Notes: generated by a model from the sequence alone, not told the origin. Numbered from the stretch's first letter, positions 48,326 to 58,218 are shown. The stretch is 64,000 bases of DNA from an uncultured Prochlorococcus sp. (GCA_902527105.1 CABZNT010000003.1:62001-126000); one strand, 5' to 3'. Made by a program: numbers and translations.

Positions 48326-51300
48326 ATGGGAGAGAGTATCAAAAGAATCGTTGAACCATATCAAGATAGTTATTCCCCAAATGGAATAATTGGGGAAAAA
48401 GATGCGTGTGGAGTCGGTTTCGTAGCAAATGTAAAAGGTATAGAAAGCAACTGGATTCTTAAACAATCACTTAAAGGCCTTAACTGCATGGAGCATAGAG
48501 GAGGCTGTGGGGGAGATAGTGACTCAGGAGATGGAGCAGGGATTTTATGTTCAATTCCTTGGGAATACCTAGAAGAGGAAATAGATCTAAAAAATACACA
48601 AGAATTGCATAGAGGTTTAGGTATGGTTTTTATGCCTAATGAAGAAGAGAAGATTGAAAAATGTAAATCAATATGCGATCAGGAAGCAGAAAAATTAAAA
48701 GTTAACAAAACTTTTTGGAGAACAGTACCTGTCAATAATGAAATCTTAGGTCCTTTAGCCAAAGCAAATGCTCCATTCATCTGTCAGTGGTTTTTATACA
48801 TAGATAAAAAAGATCATCAGGATATTGAGAGGCTTTTATTTCAATTAAGAAAAAGAATTGAAAAAAAAATAAGAGAAACTTTTAAAAATGATGTTGGGGA
48901 TTGTGAATTTTATTTTGCCTCACTAAGTTCTCAAACAGTTGTTTATAAAGGGATGGTTCGTTCTGAAATATTATCTGAGTTTTATCAAGATCTAAAAGAA
49001 GAGAGTTTTAAAGTCTCTTTTTCTGTTTATCATCGTAGATTTAGCACCAATACACTTCCAAAATGGCCACTAGCTCAGCCCATGAGATTTTTAGGTCATA
49101 ATGGCGAAATAAATACTCTTTTAGGCAATATCAATTGGGCTAAAGCTTCAGAAACACACATAGATGATTTTTGGGGAGAGTTATCTAATGAAATCAAGCC
49201 CATTGTAGATGTAAACAAAAGTGATTCATCAAATCTTGATGCAACTCTCGAAATTAATATTCGCTCAGGCCAACCAATAACTGATTCATTATTAAAACTT
49301 GTTCCTGAAGCATTTAGAGATCAACCAGAACTTGAACAAAGGGAAGATATTAAATCTTTCTATGAGTATTCTGCGAGTATTCAAGAGGCTTGGGATGGAC
49401 CTGCTCTTCTTGTATTTGCAGATGGAAATTTTGTAGGAGCAACGCTTGATAGAAATGGTCTAAGACCAGCAAGATATTCAATCACAAATGATGGTTTCGT
49501 AATAATGGGTTCCGAAACAGGAGTAGTAGATATTGAAGAGGAGAGAGTAATAGAAAAAGGTAGATTAGGTCCAGGACAAATGTTGGCAGTTGATTTTCAC
49601 CAGAATAGAATCCTGAGAAATTGGGAAGTAAAATCTGAAGCAGCTAAAAGGCATGATTATAAAAATCTGCTCAGTAATAGAACTATAAAAATTGAAAATA
49701 ATGAATGGGTTAAAGACTGCAAACTAAAAGACCTTGAGTTGTTACAACAACAAACTGCATACGGATTTTCAGCGGAAGATAATGACCTTATCTTAGACTC
49801 GATGGCTTCATTAGCTAAAGAGCCTACTTATTGCATGGGCGACGATATCCCATTAGCAGTTCTTTCATCTAAGCCACACATTTTATACGACTACTTTAAG
49901 CAAAGATTTGCGCAAGTTACTAATCCTCCTATTGACCCTCTGAGAGAAAAACTTGTAATGAGTTTAGAAATGCATCTAGGAGAAAGATGCACACCACTGG
50001 AAATTAAAGATCCTAAACCTTTTATTCATTTACAAAGTCCGATTCTTAATGAGGAAGAACTCACTTCCATCAAAAAATCAAAAATTAAATCTCAAACAAT
50101 TTCAAGTTTGTTTGATATAGAGGAAGGTATTCAAGGCTTAGAGAACCAATTAAAAGCAATCTGTAAACAGAGTGAGCTTTTTATAAAAGAAGGTTGCTCT
50201 TTAATTATCATTTCTGATAAGGGAATTAATCCTAAAAAGACTTTTATCCCTCCTTTACTTGCTATTGGGGCAATTCATCATTATCTTCTAAAAAAAGAAA
50301 TCAGGCTAAAAGCTTCTCTAATAATTGAGACCGGTCAATGTTGGAGCACGCATCACTTAGCTTGTTTAATTGGATATGGTGCAAGTGCAGTTTGCCCTTG
50401 GTTGACCTTCGAAGCAGGAAGACACTGGTTAAAACATCCAAAAACACAAAAACTCATTGATAGCAAAAAAATAAATCCATTATCAATAATTGATGTTCAA
50501 GAAAATATTAAAAAAGCTCTTGAAGACGGTCTAAGAAAAATTCTCTCAAAAATAGGCATCTCACTTTTATCTAGTTACCATGGTGCACAAATTTTTGAAG
50601 CTGTAGGCCTTGGATCTGACTTAATAAAAATTGCTTTTGATGGTACAACAAGCCGCATCGCTGGCATAACATTAAAAGAATTAACTAATGAAACACTTTC
50701 AATTCATACGAAAGCCTATCCAGAGATCGATTTAAAGAAATTAGAATTTTTAGGATTTGTACAATTTAGAAATAATGGTGAATATCATTCCAATAACCCA
50801 GAAATGTCCAAAGTTTTACATTTAGCGGTAAAACAAGGATCAAGATACGATCATTTTGAAACTTACAAAAAACTTATTAGTAATAGACCGACAACATCGC
50901 TAAGAGATTTACTAACAATTAATTCAAAAAGGAAAAGTATTCCATTAGACGATGTTGAAAGTGTTGAATCAATTTGCAAAAGGTTCTGTACTGGAGGAAT
51001 GAGTTTAGGTGCTTTATCCAGAGAAGCGCACGAAGTTTTAGCAGTTGCAATGAATAGAATTGGTGGAAAAAGTAATAGTGGAGAAGGGGGAGAAGATCCA
51101 GCTCGTTTTAATATTTTAAATGATATCGATGAAAATACTCAATCAGCGACATTGCCATTTATTAAAGGTTTAGAGAATGGAGACACCGCATGCTCAGCTA
51201 TTAAACAAATAGCATCAGGAAGATTTGGAGTTACACCTGAATATCTAAGAAGTGGTAAACAACTCGAAATTAAAATGGCTCAAGGTGCAAAACCAGGAGA

Positions 51301-52897
51301 AGGGGGACAATTGCCTGGTCCAAAAGTTGATTCTTACATCGCAAAACTAAGAAATAGTAAACCCGGAGTAGCTTTAATATCTCCTCCCCCACATCATGAT
51401 ATTTATTCAATTGAAGATTTAGCTCAACTTATCCACGACTTACACCAAGTTCATCCAAAAGCAAAAGTAAGCGTTAAGCTTGTTTCTGAAATTGGTATAG
51501 GCACTATTGCTGCTGGAGTAAGCAAAGCCAATGCAGATGTAATTCAAATATCAGGCCATGACGGAGGTACAGGTGCCTCACCCCTGAGTTCTATTAAACA
51601 TGCAGGTTTACCATGGGAACTAGGTGTTGCTGAGGTTCATAAATCTCTCTTAGAGAATAACTTACGTGAAAGAGTAATTTTGAGAACTGATGGAGGTCTT
51701 AAAACAGGGTGGGATGTAGTTATTGCAGCTTTACTAGGTGCTGAGGAATATGGTTTTGGTTCTGTAGCGATGATTGCTGAAGGATGCATAATGGCTCGGG
51801 TTTGTCATACAAACAAGTGTCCTGTTGGAGTTGCCACTCAAAAAGAAGAATTAAGAAAAAGATTTAAAGGTATTCCAGAAAATGTTGTCAATTTTTTCTT
51901 GTATATTGCTGAAGAAGTAAGACAGATAATGAGTAGTATCGGTGTTTCTAATATGGAAGAACTGATTGGTAATCAAGAATTTCTTTCTGCAAGAAATATC
52001 GATCTTCCAAAAACTTCTAATATTGATCTTTCTTCTCTAGTGAATAAACACTCAACCACTGATAGATCATGGTTAAGGCATTCTAAAACTGCCCATAGTA
52101 ATGGTTCTGTATTAGAAGACGAGTTTTTGTCTGATGCTGGATTTATAGATTCAATTAAAAATCACAAAATATTATCCAAAGAAATTGAGATAAAAAATAC
52201 AGATAGAAGTGTTTGTGCGAAAATATCAGGCGAAATCGCAGAAATTCACGGCAACACTGGCTTCAATGGTGAACTCAACTTAAATTTCAAAGGATATGCA
52301 GGACAAAGCTTTGGTGCCTTTTTATTAAAGGGAATGAATGTTCAATTAATCGGGGAAGCTAATGATTATGTTTGTAAAGGAATGAATGGAGGAATACTCA
52401 CAATAATTCCCCCAAAAATAGATAAAACTTCCTCCGAACAGGTTATTTTAGGAAACACTTGTCTTTATGGGGCAACAGGTGGGAAATTATTTGCATTAGG
52501 GAAATCCGGCGAAAGATTTGCAGTAAGAAATAGTGGTGCCACAGCAGTAACAGAAGGAGCAGGTGATCATTGTTGTGAATACATGACTGGTGGTAAGGTA
52601 GTTATTCTAGGTTCCACAGGAAGGAATATTGGTGCGGGCATGACTGGTGGAATAGCTTTTATAATCGATGAGAAGAACGATTTAAGTAATAAAGTTAATA
52701 AGGAAATAGTTAGCATTCATAAAATAACTTCATCAAAGCAGGAAGATATCTTATTGGAAATTATTAGAGAATATCGAGCAAAAACAAATAGCTCAAAGGC
52801 TGCCAAAATAATTGAAAATTGGTCTTATTACAAGTGTACTTTCAAATTAATAGTTCCCCCAAGCGAAGAAGAAATGCTCGGCATAAAAAAAATGTAA
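48326..52897 (+). CDS. gltB: Ferredoxin-dependent glutamate synthase (Fd-GOGAT)
   Basis: Makes two glutamates from glutamine and 2-oxoglutarate with reduced ferredoxin, the main nitrogen-assimilation step after glutamine synthetase. Of 1523 residues: a 27-residue propeptide, then the glutaminase domain starting at Cys28 (DACGVGF); the central domain; the FMN/synthase domain with GGKSNSGEGGEDPAR, SGHDGGTGASPLSS; the 3Fe-4S cysteines in CIMARVCHTNKCPVG; and the GXGXG beta-helix end. No NADPH subunit gene follows, supporting ferredoxin as donor. Confidence 0.97.
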   Translation: MGESIKRIVEPYQDSYSPNGIIGEKDACGVGFVANVKGIESNWILKQSLKGLNCMEHRGGCGGDSDSGDGAGILCSIPWEYLEEEIDLKNTQELHRGLGMVFMPNEEEKIEKCKSICDQEAEKLKVNKTFWRTVPVNNEILGPLAKANAPFICQWFLYIDKKDHQDIERLLFQLRKRIEKKIRETFKNDVGDCEFYFASLSSQTVVYKGMVRSEILSEFYQDLKEESFKVSFSVYHRRFSTNTLPKWPLAQPMRFLGHNGEINTLLGNINWAKASETHIDDFWGELSNEIKPIVDVNKSDSSNLDATLEINIRSGQPITDSLLKLVPEAFRDQPELEQREDIKSFYEYSASIQEAWDGPALLVFADGNFVGATLDRNGLRPARYSITNDGFVIMGSETGVVDIEEERVIEKGRLGPGQMLAVDFHQNRILRNWEVKSEAAKRHDYKNLLSNRTIKIENNEWVKDCKLKDLELLQQQTAYGFSAEDNDLILDSMASLAKEPTYCMGDDIPLAVLSSKPHILYDYFKQRFAQVTNPPIDPLREKLVMSLEMHLGERCTPLEIKDPKPFIHLQSPILNEEELTSIKKSKIKSQTISSLFDIEEGIQGLENQLKAICKQSELFIKEGCSLIIISDKGINPKKTFIPPLLAIGAIHHYLLKKEIRLKASLIIETGQCWSTHHLACLIGYGASAVCPWLTFEAGRHWLKHPKTQKLIDSKKINPLSIIDVQENIKKALEDGLRKILSKIGISLLSSYHGAQIFEAVGLGSDLIKIAFDGTTSRIAGITLKELTNETLSIHTKAYPEIDLKKLEFLGFVQFRNNGEYHSNNPEMSKVLHLAVKQGSRYDHFETYKKLISNRPTTSLRDLLTINSKRKSIPLDDVESVESICKRFCTGGMSLGALSREAHEVLAVAMNRIGGKSNSGEGGEDPARFNILNDIDENTQSATLPFIKGLENGDTACSAIKQIASGRFGVTPEYLRSGKQLEIKMAQGAKPGEGGQLPGPKVDSYIAKLRNSKPGVALISPPPHHDIYSIEDLAQLIHDLHQVHPKAKVSVKLVSEIGIGTIAAGVSKANADVIQISGHDGGTGASPLSSIKHAGLPWELGVAEVHKSLLENNLRERVILRTDGGLKTGWDVVIAALLGAEEYGFGSVAMIAEGCIMARVCHTNKCPVGVATQKEELRKRFKGIPENVVNFFLYIAEEVRQIMSSIGVSNMEELIGNQEFLSARNIDLPKTSNIDLSSLVNKHSTTDRSWLRHSKTAHSNGSVLEDEFLSDAGFIDSIKNHKILSKEIEIKNTDRSVCAKISGEIAEIHGNTGFNGELNLNFKGYAGQSFGAFLLKGMNVQLIGEANDYVCKGMNGGILTIIPPKIDKTSSEQVILGNTCLYGATGGKLFALGKSGERFAVRNSGATAVTEGAGDHCCEYMTGGKVVILGSTGRNIGAGMTGGIAFIIDEKNDLSNKVNKEIVSIHKITSSKQEDILLEIIREYRAKTNSSKAAKIIENWSYYKCTFKLIVPPSEEEMLGIKKM

Positions 52898-53191
52898 ATG
52901 CCTTTCTTTATAAAAACTGAAATCATAAAAAAAGAATACTTAATTAATCATGATTTAAAACAAAAAATAATTAACGAACATATTGATTGGATAAAAAAAT
53001 TAAAAAAAGAGGGAATTAATATAAAAAGTGGTTTTTTAGTAGATGAGTTAAAGAGGCCAGGTGACGGCGGATTACTCATTCTTGAGATGAATAATTATAA
53101 AAATGCACTAAAAATCATTAAGAATGATCCAATGATTAAAAATGATCTAGTTGAATGGAAACTAAATGAGTGGATAGATTCAAATAAATAA
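52898..53191 (+). CDS. YciI-like (YCII-related) small protein
   Basis: A 97-residue protein with an alpha/beta ferredoxin-like fold pattern: FFIKTEIIKKEYLIN, a helix around EHIDWIKKLKKEGI, the GFLVDELKRPGDGGLLILEM strands and a C-terminal KNDPMIKNDLVEWKLNEW. The His-Asp pair and DPF-like segment of YciI are only partly kept (NDPM). Its ATG immediately follows the gltB stop codon, so it is translationally tied to Fd-GOGAT. Function unknown. Confidence 0.75.
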   Translation: MPFFIKTEIIKKEYLINHDLKQKIINEHIDWIKKLKKEGINIKSGFLVDELKRPGDGGLLILEMNNYKNALKIIKNDPMIKNDLVEWKLNEWIDSNK

Positions 53192-53197
53192 AAATGA

Positions 53198-54091
53198 CTA
53201 TCTTGGATACTTTTTCATAAGTTTTTGAATTTCTTCAGCATGGTAACTGCTACGAGTTAAAGGAGAACTAACTACTTGCATAAAGTCCAAATCTTTTTCC
53301 CCGAAAACTTTATAATAATTAAATTTTGCGGGACTCACAAATCTTTGAACAGGTAAATGATTAGGGCCAGGAGATAAGTATTGGCCAATAGTAACAATGT
53401 CAACGAAATTACTTTTTAAATCCTTAAGAAGACTTAAGACCTCCTCATTTTTTTCCCCTAAACCAAGCATAAAACCTGACTTTGTATAAACTTTGGGAGA
53501 ATATTCTCTCGTTCTTTTAAGCAACTCAAGGGTTCTCTCATATTTACCCTGAGGTCTTACTTTTTTATATAGCGAAGAAACAGTCTCAATATTATGGTTT
53601 AAAACGTTTGGATTTGAATCAAGAACCTTTTCAAGCGCTTTCCAGTTGCCACAAAGATCAGGTATTAAAAGCTCAATTGTAGTTTCAGGAGATTTTTTTC
53701 TTACTTGATAAACACATTGAAAAAATTGAGATGCCCCACCATCCTCAAGATCGTCTCTATTAACTGATGTGATTACAACATGTTTAAGTTGCATTCTATA
53801 AACAGCTTCGGCTAAACGATATGGTTCTGTTGGATCTAATTCTCTTTTAGATCTATCGAAATCAATATCGCAATATGGACATGCCCTAGTACAGCCAGGT
53901 CCCATTATAAGGAAAGTTGCAGTTCCACTTGCAAAACATTCACCAATATTTGGACAACTTGCCTCTTGGCAGACAGTATTCAGATTTAAATCATTTAACA
54001 AATTTGCAGTATTGCCAATTCTCTCAATTTGCGGAGCTTTTACTCTTAACCAATCAGGTTTTGAAATTAAACTATTGAAATTATTAGTCAA
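53198..54091 (-). CDS. lipA: Lipoyl synthase
   Basis: Inserts two sulfurs into octanoyl groups on carrier proteins. Both 4Fe-4S clusters are encoded: auxiliary cluster Cys41, Cys46 and Cys52 with the C-terminal serine of RSSYHA, and the radical SAM cluster Cys67, Cys71 and Cys74 (CTRACPYC). At 297 residues it is full length. Cyanobacteria often have two lipA copies; this may be one. It ends 6 bases from the convergent YciI-like gene. Confidence 0.95.
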   Translation of the reverse strand: MTNNFNSLISKPDWLRVKAPQIERIGNTANLLNDLNLNTVCQEASCPNIGECFASGTATFLIMGPGCTRACPYCDIDFDRSKRELDPTEPYRLAEAVYRMQLKHVVITSVNRDDLEDGGASQFFQCVYQVRKKSPETTIELLIPDLCGNWKALEKVLDSNPNVLNHNIETVSSLYKKVRPQGKYERTLELLKRTREYSPKVYTKSGFMLGLGEKNEEVLSLLKDLKSNFVDIVTIGQYLSPGPNHLPVQRFVSPAKFNYYKVFGEKDLDFMQVVSSPLTRSSYHAEEIQKLMKKYPR

Positions 54092-54383
54092 ATTAATTTT
54101 GTTCAGCCTGTATTCTTATTTTAATAAAAACATTTTGAATTAACTATTAATAATTTCAAAAATAAAGCCTACTCAATAGTGGTCAAAAAATAAATGAATT
54201 TAATTAATCCTTCGACAATTTGAAAGATCCTTATTCAAATAAAAAGTTATACAAAATTAATGTTCCATCAACTAAAATTAGAACGGTATAAAGAACGTTA
54301 TTTTTAATACAGATATTAAAACATTTTTAATAACTACATTATACTATCTAATTAGTCTTTTATGTAATTTTTTGTTCTAATAA
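54092..54383. other. AT-rich spacer upstream of the recombinase-like gene
   Basis: No gene is visible in these 292 bases. A TATACT at 54340-54345 is a fair -10 box about 40 bases before the recombinase-like GTG start, and AGAACG occurs twice near 54281-54298. The lipA promoter must also lie near the left end. Nothing else is recognisable. Confidence 0.4.
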
Positions 54384-55058
54384 GTGTTTTTTTATTTATT
54401 AATTGATACAGTAAAAAATATATGTAATAGAACATTGACTTTTAAATTTAAAAGAAAGCGTCTTTTATTATCTGAGAAAAATAAAAACTCTAAAGCAATA
54501 GGTTATGCTAGAGCTATTCATAATGAATATGAATATTTAGAAGAACAAATAAAAATTTTAAAGGCAGAGGGGTGCAGTTTAGTTTTCTCTGAATTTATAA
54601 GTTTAGATGAAGAAATCAAACCCCAACTCATTAAAGCTATAAATTGCTTATCTAAAGGAGATCAATTAATAATAACTCAACTTGATCGAGCATTTAAAAA
54701 TAAAAAAGAATGTTTGAAGACAATAAATAAACTTATGAGTAAGGATATTAAATTGCGAACTTTGACTGGTTTTTTTGCAGCTAATGAAGCAACTAAAGCA
54801 AATTCTTCAATTTTTAAGATTTTATCTGAATTGGATAATTTAGAAGACAAAAGTTTAGGTGAAAGAAAAAAAGAACAACTATTACGCAGAAAATTATCTG
54901 GAAATAATCTAGGAGGAAGGCCCAAAATAAGTCCTTTAAAAGAATCTTTAGTCATTAGATTACGTAATGAGGGATATTCATATCGATCAATCAGATCACA
55001 AACGGGAATTGCATTGTCAACAATAAGAAGAGTCATTTTGGAAGGAGAATTAATATAA
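54384..55058 (+). CDS. Serine-recombinase-like protein lacking the catalytic serine, with C-terminal HTH
   Basis: Residues about 37-150 follow the resolvase/invertase catalytic fold (AIGYARA, KGDQLIITQLDRAFKN, LRTLTGFFAANEA) and 175-224 form a Hin-like helix-turn-helix (GGRPKISP, then YSYRSIRSQTGIALSTIRRVI). The nucleophile serine of GYxRxS is replaced by Ile45, and of the DRxxRS arginine-serine pair Lys105-Asn106 remain, so strand cleavage is unlikely. It may be a DNA-binding regulator. The start is uncertain: GTG at 54384, or TTG at 54435 closer to the domain. A 70-residue gene follows one base later. Confidence 0.75.
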   Translation: MFFYLLIDTVKNICNRTLTFKFKRKRLLLSEKNKNSKAIGYARAIHNEYEYLEEQIKILKAEGCSLVFSEFISLDEEIKPQLIKAINCLSKGDQLIITQLDRAFKNKKECLKTINKLMSKDIKLRTLTGFFAANEATKANSSIFKILSELDNLEDKSLGERKKEQLLRRKLSGNNLGGRPKISPLKESLVIRLRNEGYSYRSIRSQTGIALSTIRRVILEGELI

Positions 55059-55059
55059 A

Positions 55060-55272
55060 ATGAGGAAGAAAGAAATTGAAAATTTAATTAAAGAAAATTT
55101 TAAAGATACAGCACTGCGTATTTATGAATTAGATAATGAAGATAGAAAAAGTTTGTTGGCAGAATATAGAGAATGGATTATGAATGATTTAGATTCTGAA
55201 GAGGTAATGATGCTACCTTATGAAGCCTATACTGATAAATTAGACTCTAATTACTTAGACGATTTACTTTAG
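55060..55272 (+). CDS. Small acidic protein of unknown function
   Basis: A 70-residue, helical, acidic protein (MRKKEIENLIKENFK, LDNEDRKSLLAEYREWIMND, ending SNYLDDLL). I recognise no domain, membrane span or signal. It starts one base after the recombinase-like gene and is surely in its transcript. The last four bases overlap the convergent serine hydrolase gene. It may act with the upstream DNA-binding protein, but this is a guess. Confidence 0.75.
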   Translation: MRKKEIENLIKENFKDTALRIYELDNEDRKSLLAEYREWIMNDLDSEEVMMLPYEAYTDKLDSNYLDDLL

Positions 55273-56177
55273 TCCTTAATAGAATATGTCTTATTAAATT
55301 CATATACTTCTTTGGCTATTAATGGTAAGAAGGAAGTATCTTTAGAATATTTTTCTCCATTACAAAAAACAACTAATAAAGTTTGTAAAGATTGACTATT
55401 AGTCCACCAAGCTGAATCATGTCTAACTTCAGACATTAAGCCTGCTTTACTCCAAAGATTAATACTTTCTGGTAACCCTTCACCCAAAAAACCATCTATT
55501 TGATTCAAAGAATCGTTTTGAAGTACAACTTTATTTAAATTTCTTTTTAAAAAACTTCGTAAATTTAAGTCATTTTTTTGATAATCAATATGAATCATAA
55601 TTTCCTCCAAAACCCTCGCAGCTGAATCAGAATTCATAGCGTTTCTATTTTTATTATCATGCCCATAGAATTCTTGTTCACGACCATATGGTGCATCATC
55701 CCAGGTCTTCTGACAGCAATTTATTCCACTCAAATCCTCCCAATGTAAATCATGTAGCCAATCATTTATTATGCTTCTTTGATATTTCCAATTTTCCCAT
55801 AATTCCCCTTCAATACAAGGTCCACTTGTTGTTCCTGTAAGTAAATCAATTAAGAAGCTTGTTGCATTATTACTTGAGAAAGACAACATTTTCCTTACAG
55901 CATCATTAAGTTCATCTGATAATAATAAACTTCCTTTTTTAATCCAATAAAATGCAGCAAGGCCATAAACCAACTTGACTATGCTGGCAGGGTAAACCAT
56001 TTTTTTATTATTAATACCAGTTCCAAAACCTTTAAATACACTGTTATTTTCACTTTTATAATTAATCCAAGTTATAGCAATATCTTCTCTTGAAAAATCT
56101 TTATTATGAGTACATACTCTCCCTAAAATATCATTTAGGGCTAGACCCATCTCTTTACTTAAATAGTAAAAGGACAT
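55269..56177 (-). CDS. Serine hydrolase of the class A beta-lactamase / penicillin-binding fold
   Basis: The three active-site motifs of the fold are visible in 302 residues: SxxK as Ser65-Ile-Val-Lys68 (YPASIVKLVYGL), SxN as Ser102-Asn-Asn104 (SFSSNNATSF), and the KTG position as KAG (WSKAGLMSE). There is no omega-loop Glu-x-x-x-Asn signature that I can fix, and no export signal at the chosen start, so antibiotic hydrolysis is not implied; a peptidoglycan-related or esterase role is likelier. Its ATG is only 3 bases from the divergent NlpC/P60 gene. Confidence 0.8.
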   Translation of the reverse strand: MSFYYLSKEMGLALNDILGRVCTHNKDFSREDIAITWINYKSENNSVFKGFGTGINNKKMVYPASIVKLVYGLAAFYWIKKGSLLLSDELNDAVRKMLSFSSNNATSFLIDLLTGTTSGPCIEGELWENWKYQRSIINDWLHDLHWEDLSGINCCQKTWDDAPYGREQEFYGHDNKNRNAMNSDSAARVLEEIMIHIDYQKNDLNLRSFLKRNLNKVVLQNDSLNQIDGFLGEGLPESINLWSKAGLMSEVRHDSAWWTNSQSLQTLLVVFCNGEKYSKDTSFLPLIAKEVYEFNKTYSIKD

Positions 56178-56180
56178 TGT

Positions 56181-56939
56181 ATGGAAACTTATAAAAATCC
56201 TATCTCACTATTTAAACAAACTAATTTTTCAAAAACTATTTGGTGGAAATTAAAAGTTAATATTTCTGGATATCAAAATGAAACAGAAAATAAATTAGTT
56301 ACTGAAATATTTAAAAATAGAATTTTTAGGCTTATTTATCCAAATATTTATCAAAAAAACCATACATTTTCAAGAATATTAGTTCAACTATATGAAGATG
56401 GATACATCTGTTGGATAAATTTAGATGGATTGATTATTGAAAAATATGAATTAAATAAAAGTGAGAATTCAAAAAATGAACACTCCTTTATCAAGGATAA
56501 AGTTCCCTCACTTTTAAAATGGATCAAGGATCAGGCTGAGTTAAATAATGAATACCTTTGGGGAGGCACATTAGGTCCCAATTTTGATTGTTCTGGATTA
56601 ATTCAGACTGCTTTTTTAAAGCATCACATTCATATACCTCGAGACTCTTTTCAAATAAAAAGTTTTTGCCAACACCTTTTTTATTACAAAGAATCTTATG
56701 CGGCTCTTCAACCAGGAGATCTTTTATTTTTTGGAAATAAAGAAAAATGTGATCATATTGGAATATATAAAGATGATGGGTTGTATTACCATTGCTCTGG
56801 AAAGAATTTTGGCAGAAATGGAATAGGATTAGATACCCTTAAGAAGTCCAAAGACAAAATCTCATTGCATTATAAATCTAAACTACTTTCTGCAGGAAGA
56901 GTAGTTAGAAGTTATAGATGGGATAGAACTATACGTTAA
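56181..56939 (+). CDS. NlpC/P60-family cysteine peptidase (C40)
   Basis: The 252 residues end in an NlpC/P60 domain (about 110-250): YLWGGTLGPNFDCSGLIQ with Cys137, PGDLLFFGN, DHIGIY with His192, and His204 as the third polar residue. Such enzymes cut the D-gamma-glutamyl-diaminopimelate bond in peptidoglycan stem peptides. The first 100 residues resemble an SH3b-like targeting module (VQLYEDGYICWINLDGL). No signal peptide is clear. It diverges from the serine hydrolase with 3 bases between start codons. Confidence 0.87.
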   Translation: METYKNPISLFKQTNFSKTIWWKLKVNISGYQNETENKLVTEIFKNRIFRLIYPNIYQKNHTFSRILVQLYEDGYICWINLDGLIIEKYELNKSENSKNEHSFIKDKVPSLLKWIKDQAELNNEYLWGGTLGPNFDCSGLIQTAFLKHHIHIPRDSFQIKSFCQHLFYYKESYAALQPGDLLFFGNKEKCDHIGIYKDDGLYYHCSGKNFGRNGIGLDTLKKSKDKISLHYKSKLLSAGRVVRSYRWDRTIR

Positions 56940-56992
56940 TTAATAGATTTCACCTTTTAATTTTAAATATTACTTATTCTTTTATTTAGGAA

Positions 56993-57592
56993 TTACCCAG
57001 CAGTCCAAATATTTTTAATAATTGGCATTATGGTATCTAAGTGTAATGTCCCAACAAGTAGCCAAGCAAAAACAGCTCCTCCACAGCCTCCTAACCAAAA
57101 TCCACTTGTAAAATCAGCCCAACCAGCTCTTGTAAATAAGTCCTTTGGCGGATTATTAACAGTCGCATCTGGAGGTTGAACATTAGGTGCTTTACCGGGT
57201 GCATTATAAAGAACTAAAAGTGCTGTCAAAATATGAACAGCTCCAATAGCCGCAAGAAGTCCAGCAGTTAGAGCAAATTCAGAATTTCTTAGTGGGCCAG
57301 TCATAGTGAAAGGACCGTATAAGAGATATCCAAAAGCTGCTCCAGTTTCTAAGCCTCTAAAATTAGGAGAAATACCTTCTCTATAGAAAGGCAAATTATT
57401 GATAAAAGCTTTTGTAAAATAGCCGCTATTAACTGGGGTAGCTAAATTACCAACACATGGATCAGCAACAGTTTTTACTGCCCATTGTTCTGCAACACCA
57501 ATATCATTTGGTTGTACAGAATTATCTATGTATTTCTCATCAAACTTAATTGAACTTGTTGATTCTGAGAATGATTTTTGAAAGTCGCTCAT
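56993..57592 (-). CDS. psaL: Photosystem I subunit XI
   Basis: PsaL forms the trimer contact of photosystem I. In 199 residues, a longer N-terminal stretch leads into [45 protein letters not shown] and two to three hydrophobic spans ending in a glycine-rich [17 protein letters not shown] helix. The N-terminus of about 40 residues before the conserved part is typical of Prochlorococcus. It follows psaI by 27 bases in one operon. Confidence 0.96.
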   Translation of the reverse strand: MSDFQKSFSESTSSIKFDEKYIDNSVQPNDIGVAEQWAVKTVADPCVGNLATPVNSGYFTKAFINNLPFYREGISPNFRGLETGAAFGYLLYGPFTMTGPLRNSEFALTAGLLAAIGAVHILTALLVLYNAPGKAPNVQPPDATVNNPPKDLFTRAGWADFTSGFWLGGCGGAVFAWLLVGTLHLDTIMPIIKNIWTAG

Positions 57593-57619
57593 GTTTTTAA
57601 TAGTTTAGTTTTTAATAAT

Positions 57620-57733
57620 TTATTCAGTTGCTGTAATAAATCTTCCAATCAATACGATAAAAACAGCAGGCATTGCTATACCAATTAATGGAACAAAAAT
57701 TGAGGGTAAGAGGCTTGGTAAATCAGATGGCAT
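57620..57733 (-). CDS. psaI: Photosystem I subunit VIII
   Basis: A 37-residue single-span protein: MPSDLPSLLPSIFVPLIGIA, then MPAVFIVLIGRFITATE. The conserved proline-rich luminal start, the LIGIAMPA helix and the IGRFITATE ending identify PsaI, which sits beside PsaL and PsaM in photosystem I. It is too short for many gene callers but its place immediately upstream of psaL makes it certain. Confidence 0.96.
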   Translation of the reverse strand: MPSDLPSLLPSIFVPLIGIAMPAVFIVLIGRFITATE

Positions 57734-57825
57734 AGTTCTTTAAACATCTTTAAACACTTTAGTATTTATCTGTGAAATAGTGTTAATTTTATTACTGGAT
57801 GATATAAAAATTATTAACTTTTTAC

Positions 57826-58218
57826 ATGTTAAATTTTTTCGCAATTGTACTTATTATTTTTATAGGAATATTACTTCTAGTTTTAAAAAAAAGAAGCTTT
57901 AGAAAGTTAATAAATAAAGGCAAATTACATTTTGTTAAATTAAAAAAAAATAGAAAAAATAAAAATAAATTGCTATCTAATAAAAAAAGTTTTTTATACA
58001 ATCACGAAGAAAAAAAGTACTCATTATTTTATAAAAATTCTCAAAGAAATAAAATGTTTAGTCTTTTTCAGGGAAATACGGAAGACAAATTAAAAGCATT
58101 AAAAATTGCGGAAGAATTGTCTGATAAATCTACATTATCAATTTTACGACAAGGATTAAGAGATATGTCTCCTGAAGTGGTTAAAATTTCAGCTTTATTA
58201 ATAAGAAAATTCAAGTAA
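57826..58218 (+). CDS. Membrane-anchored protein of unknown function
   Basis: Of 130 residues, 2-22 form one hydrophobic anchor (FFAIVLIIFIGILLLVL), followed by a very basic Lys/Asn-rich region and a C-terminal helix pair (KALKIAEELSDKSTLSILRQG, MSPEVVKISALLIRK) resembling one HEAT-type repeat. No family recognised. It diverges from psaI and ends 4 bases from the convergent glycosyltransferase. Confidence 0.7.
   Translation: MLNFFAIVLIIFIGILLLVLKKRSFRKLINKGKLHFVKLKKNRKNKNKLLSNKKSFLYNHEEKKYSLFYKNSQRNKMFSLFQGNTEDKLKALKIAEELSDKSTLSILRQGLRDMSPEVVKISALLIRKFK

Noticed and set aside
55269-56177. Beta-lactamase resistance gene
   Set aside because: Only the general SxxK/SxN/KxG fold motifs are present; no omega-loop glutamate or export signal could be confirmed, so hydrolysis of antibiotics is not supported.
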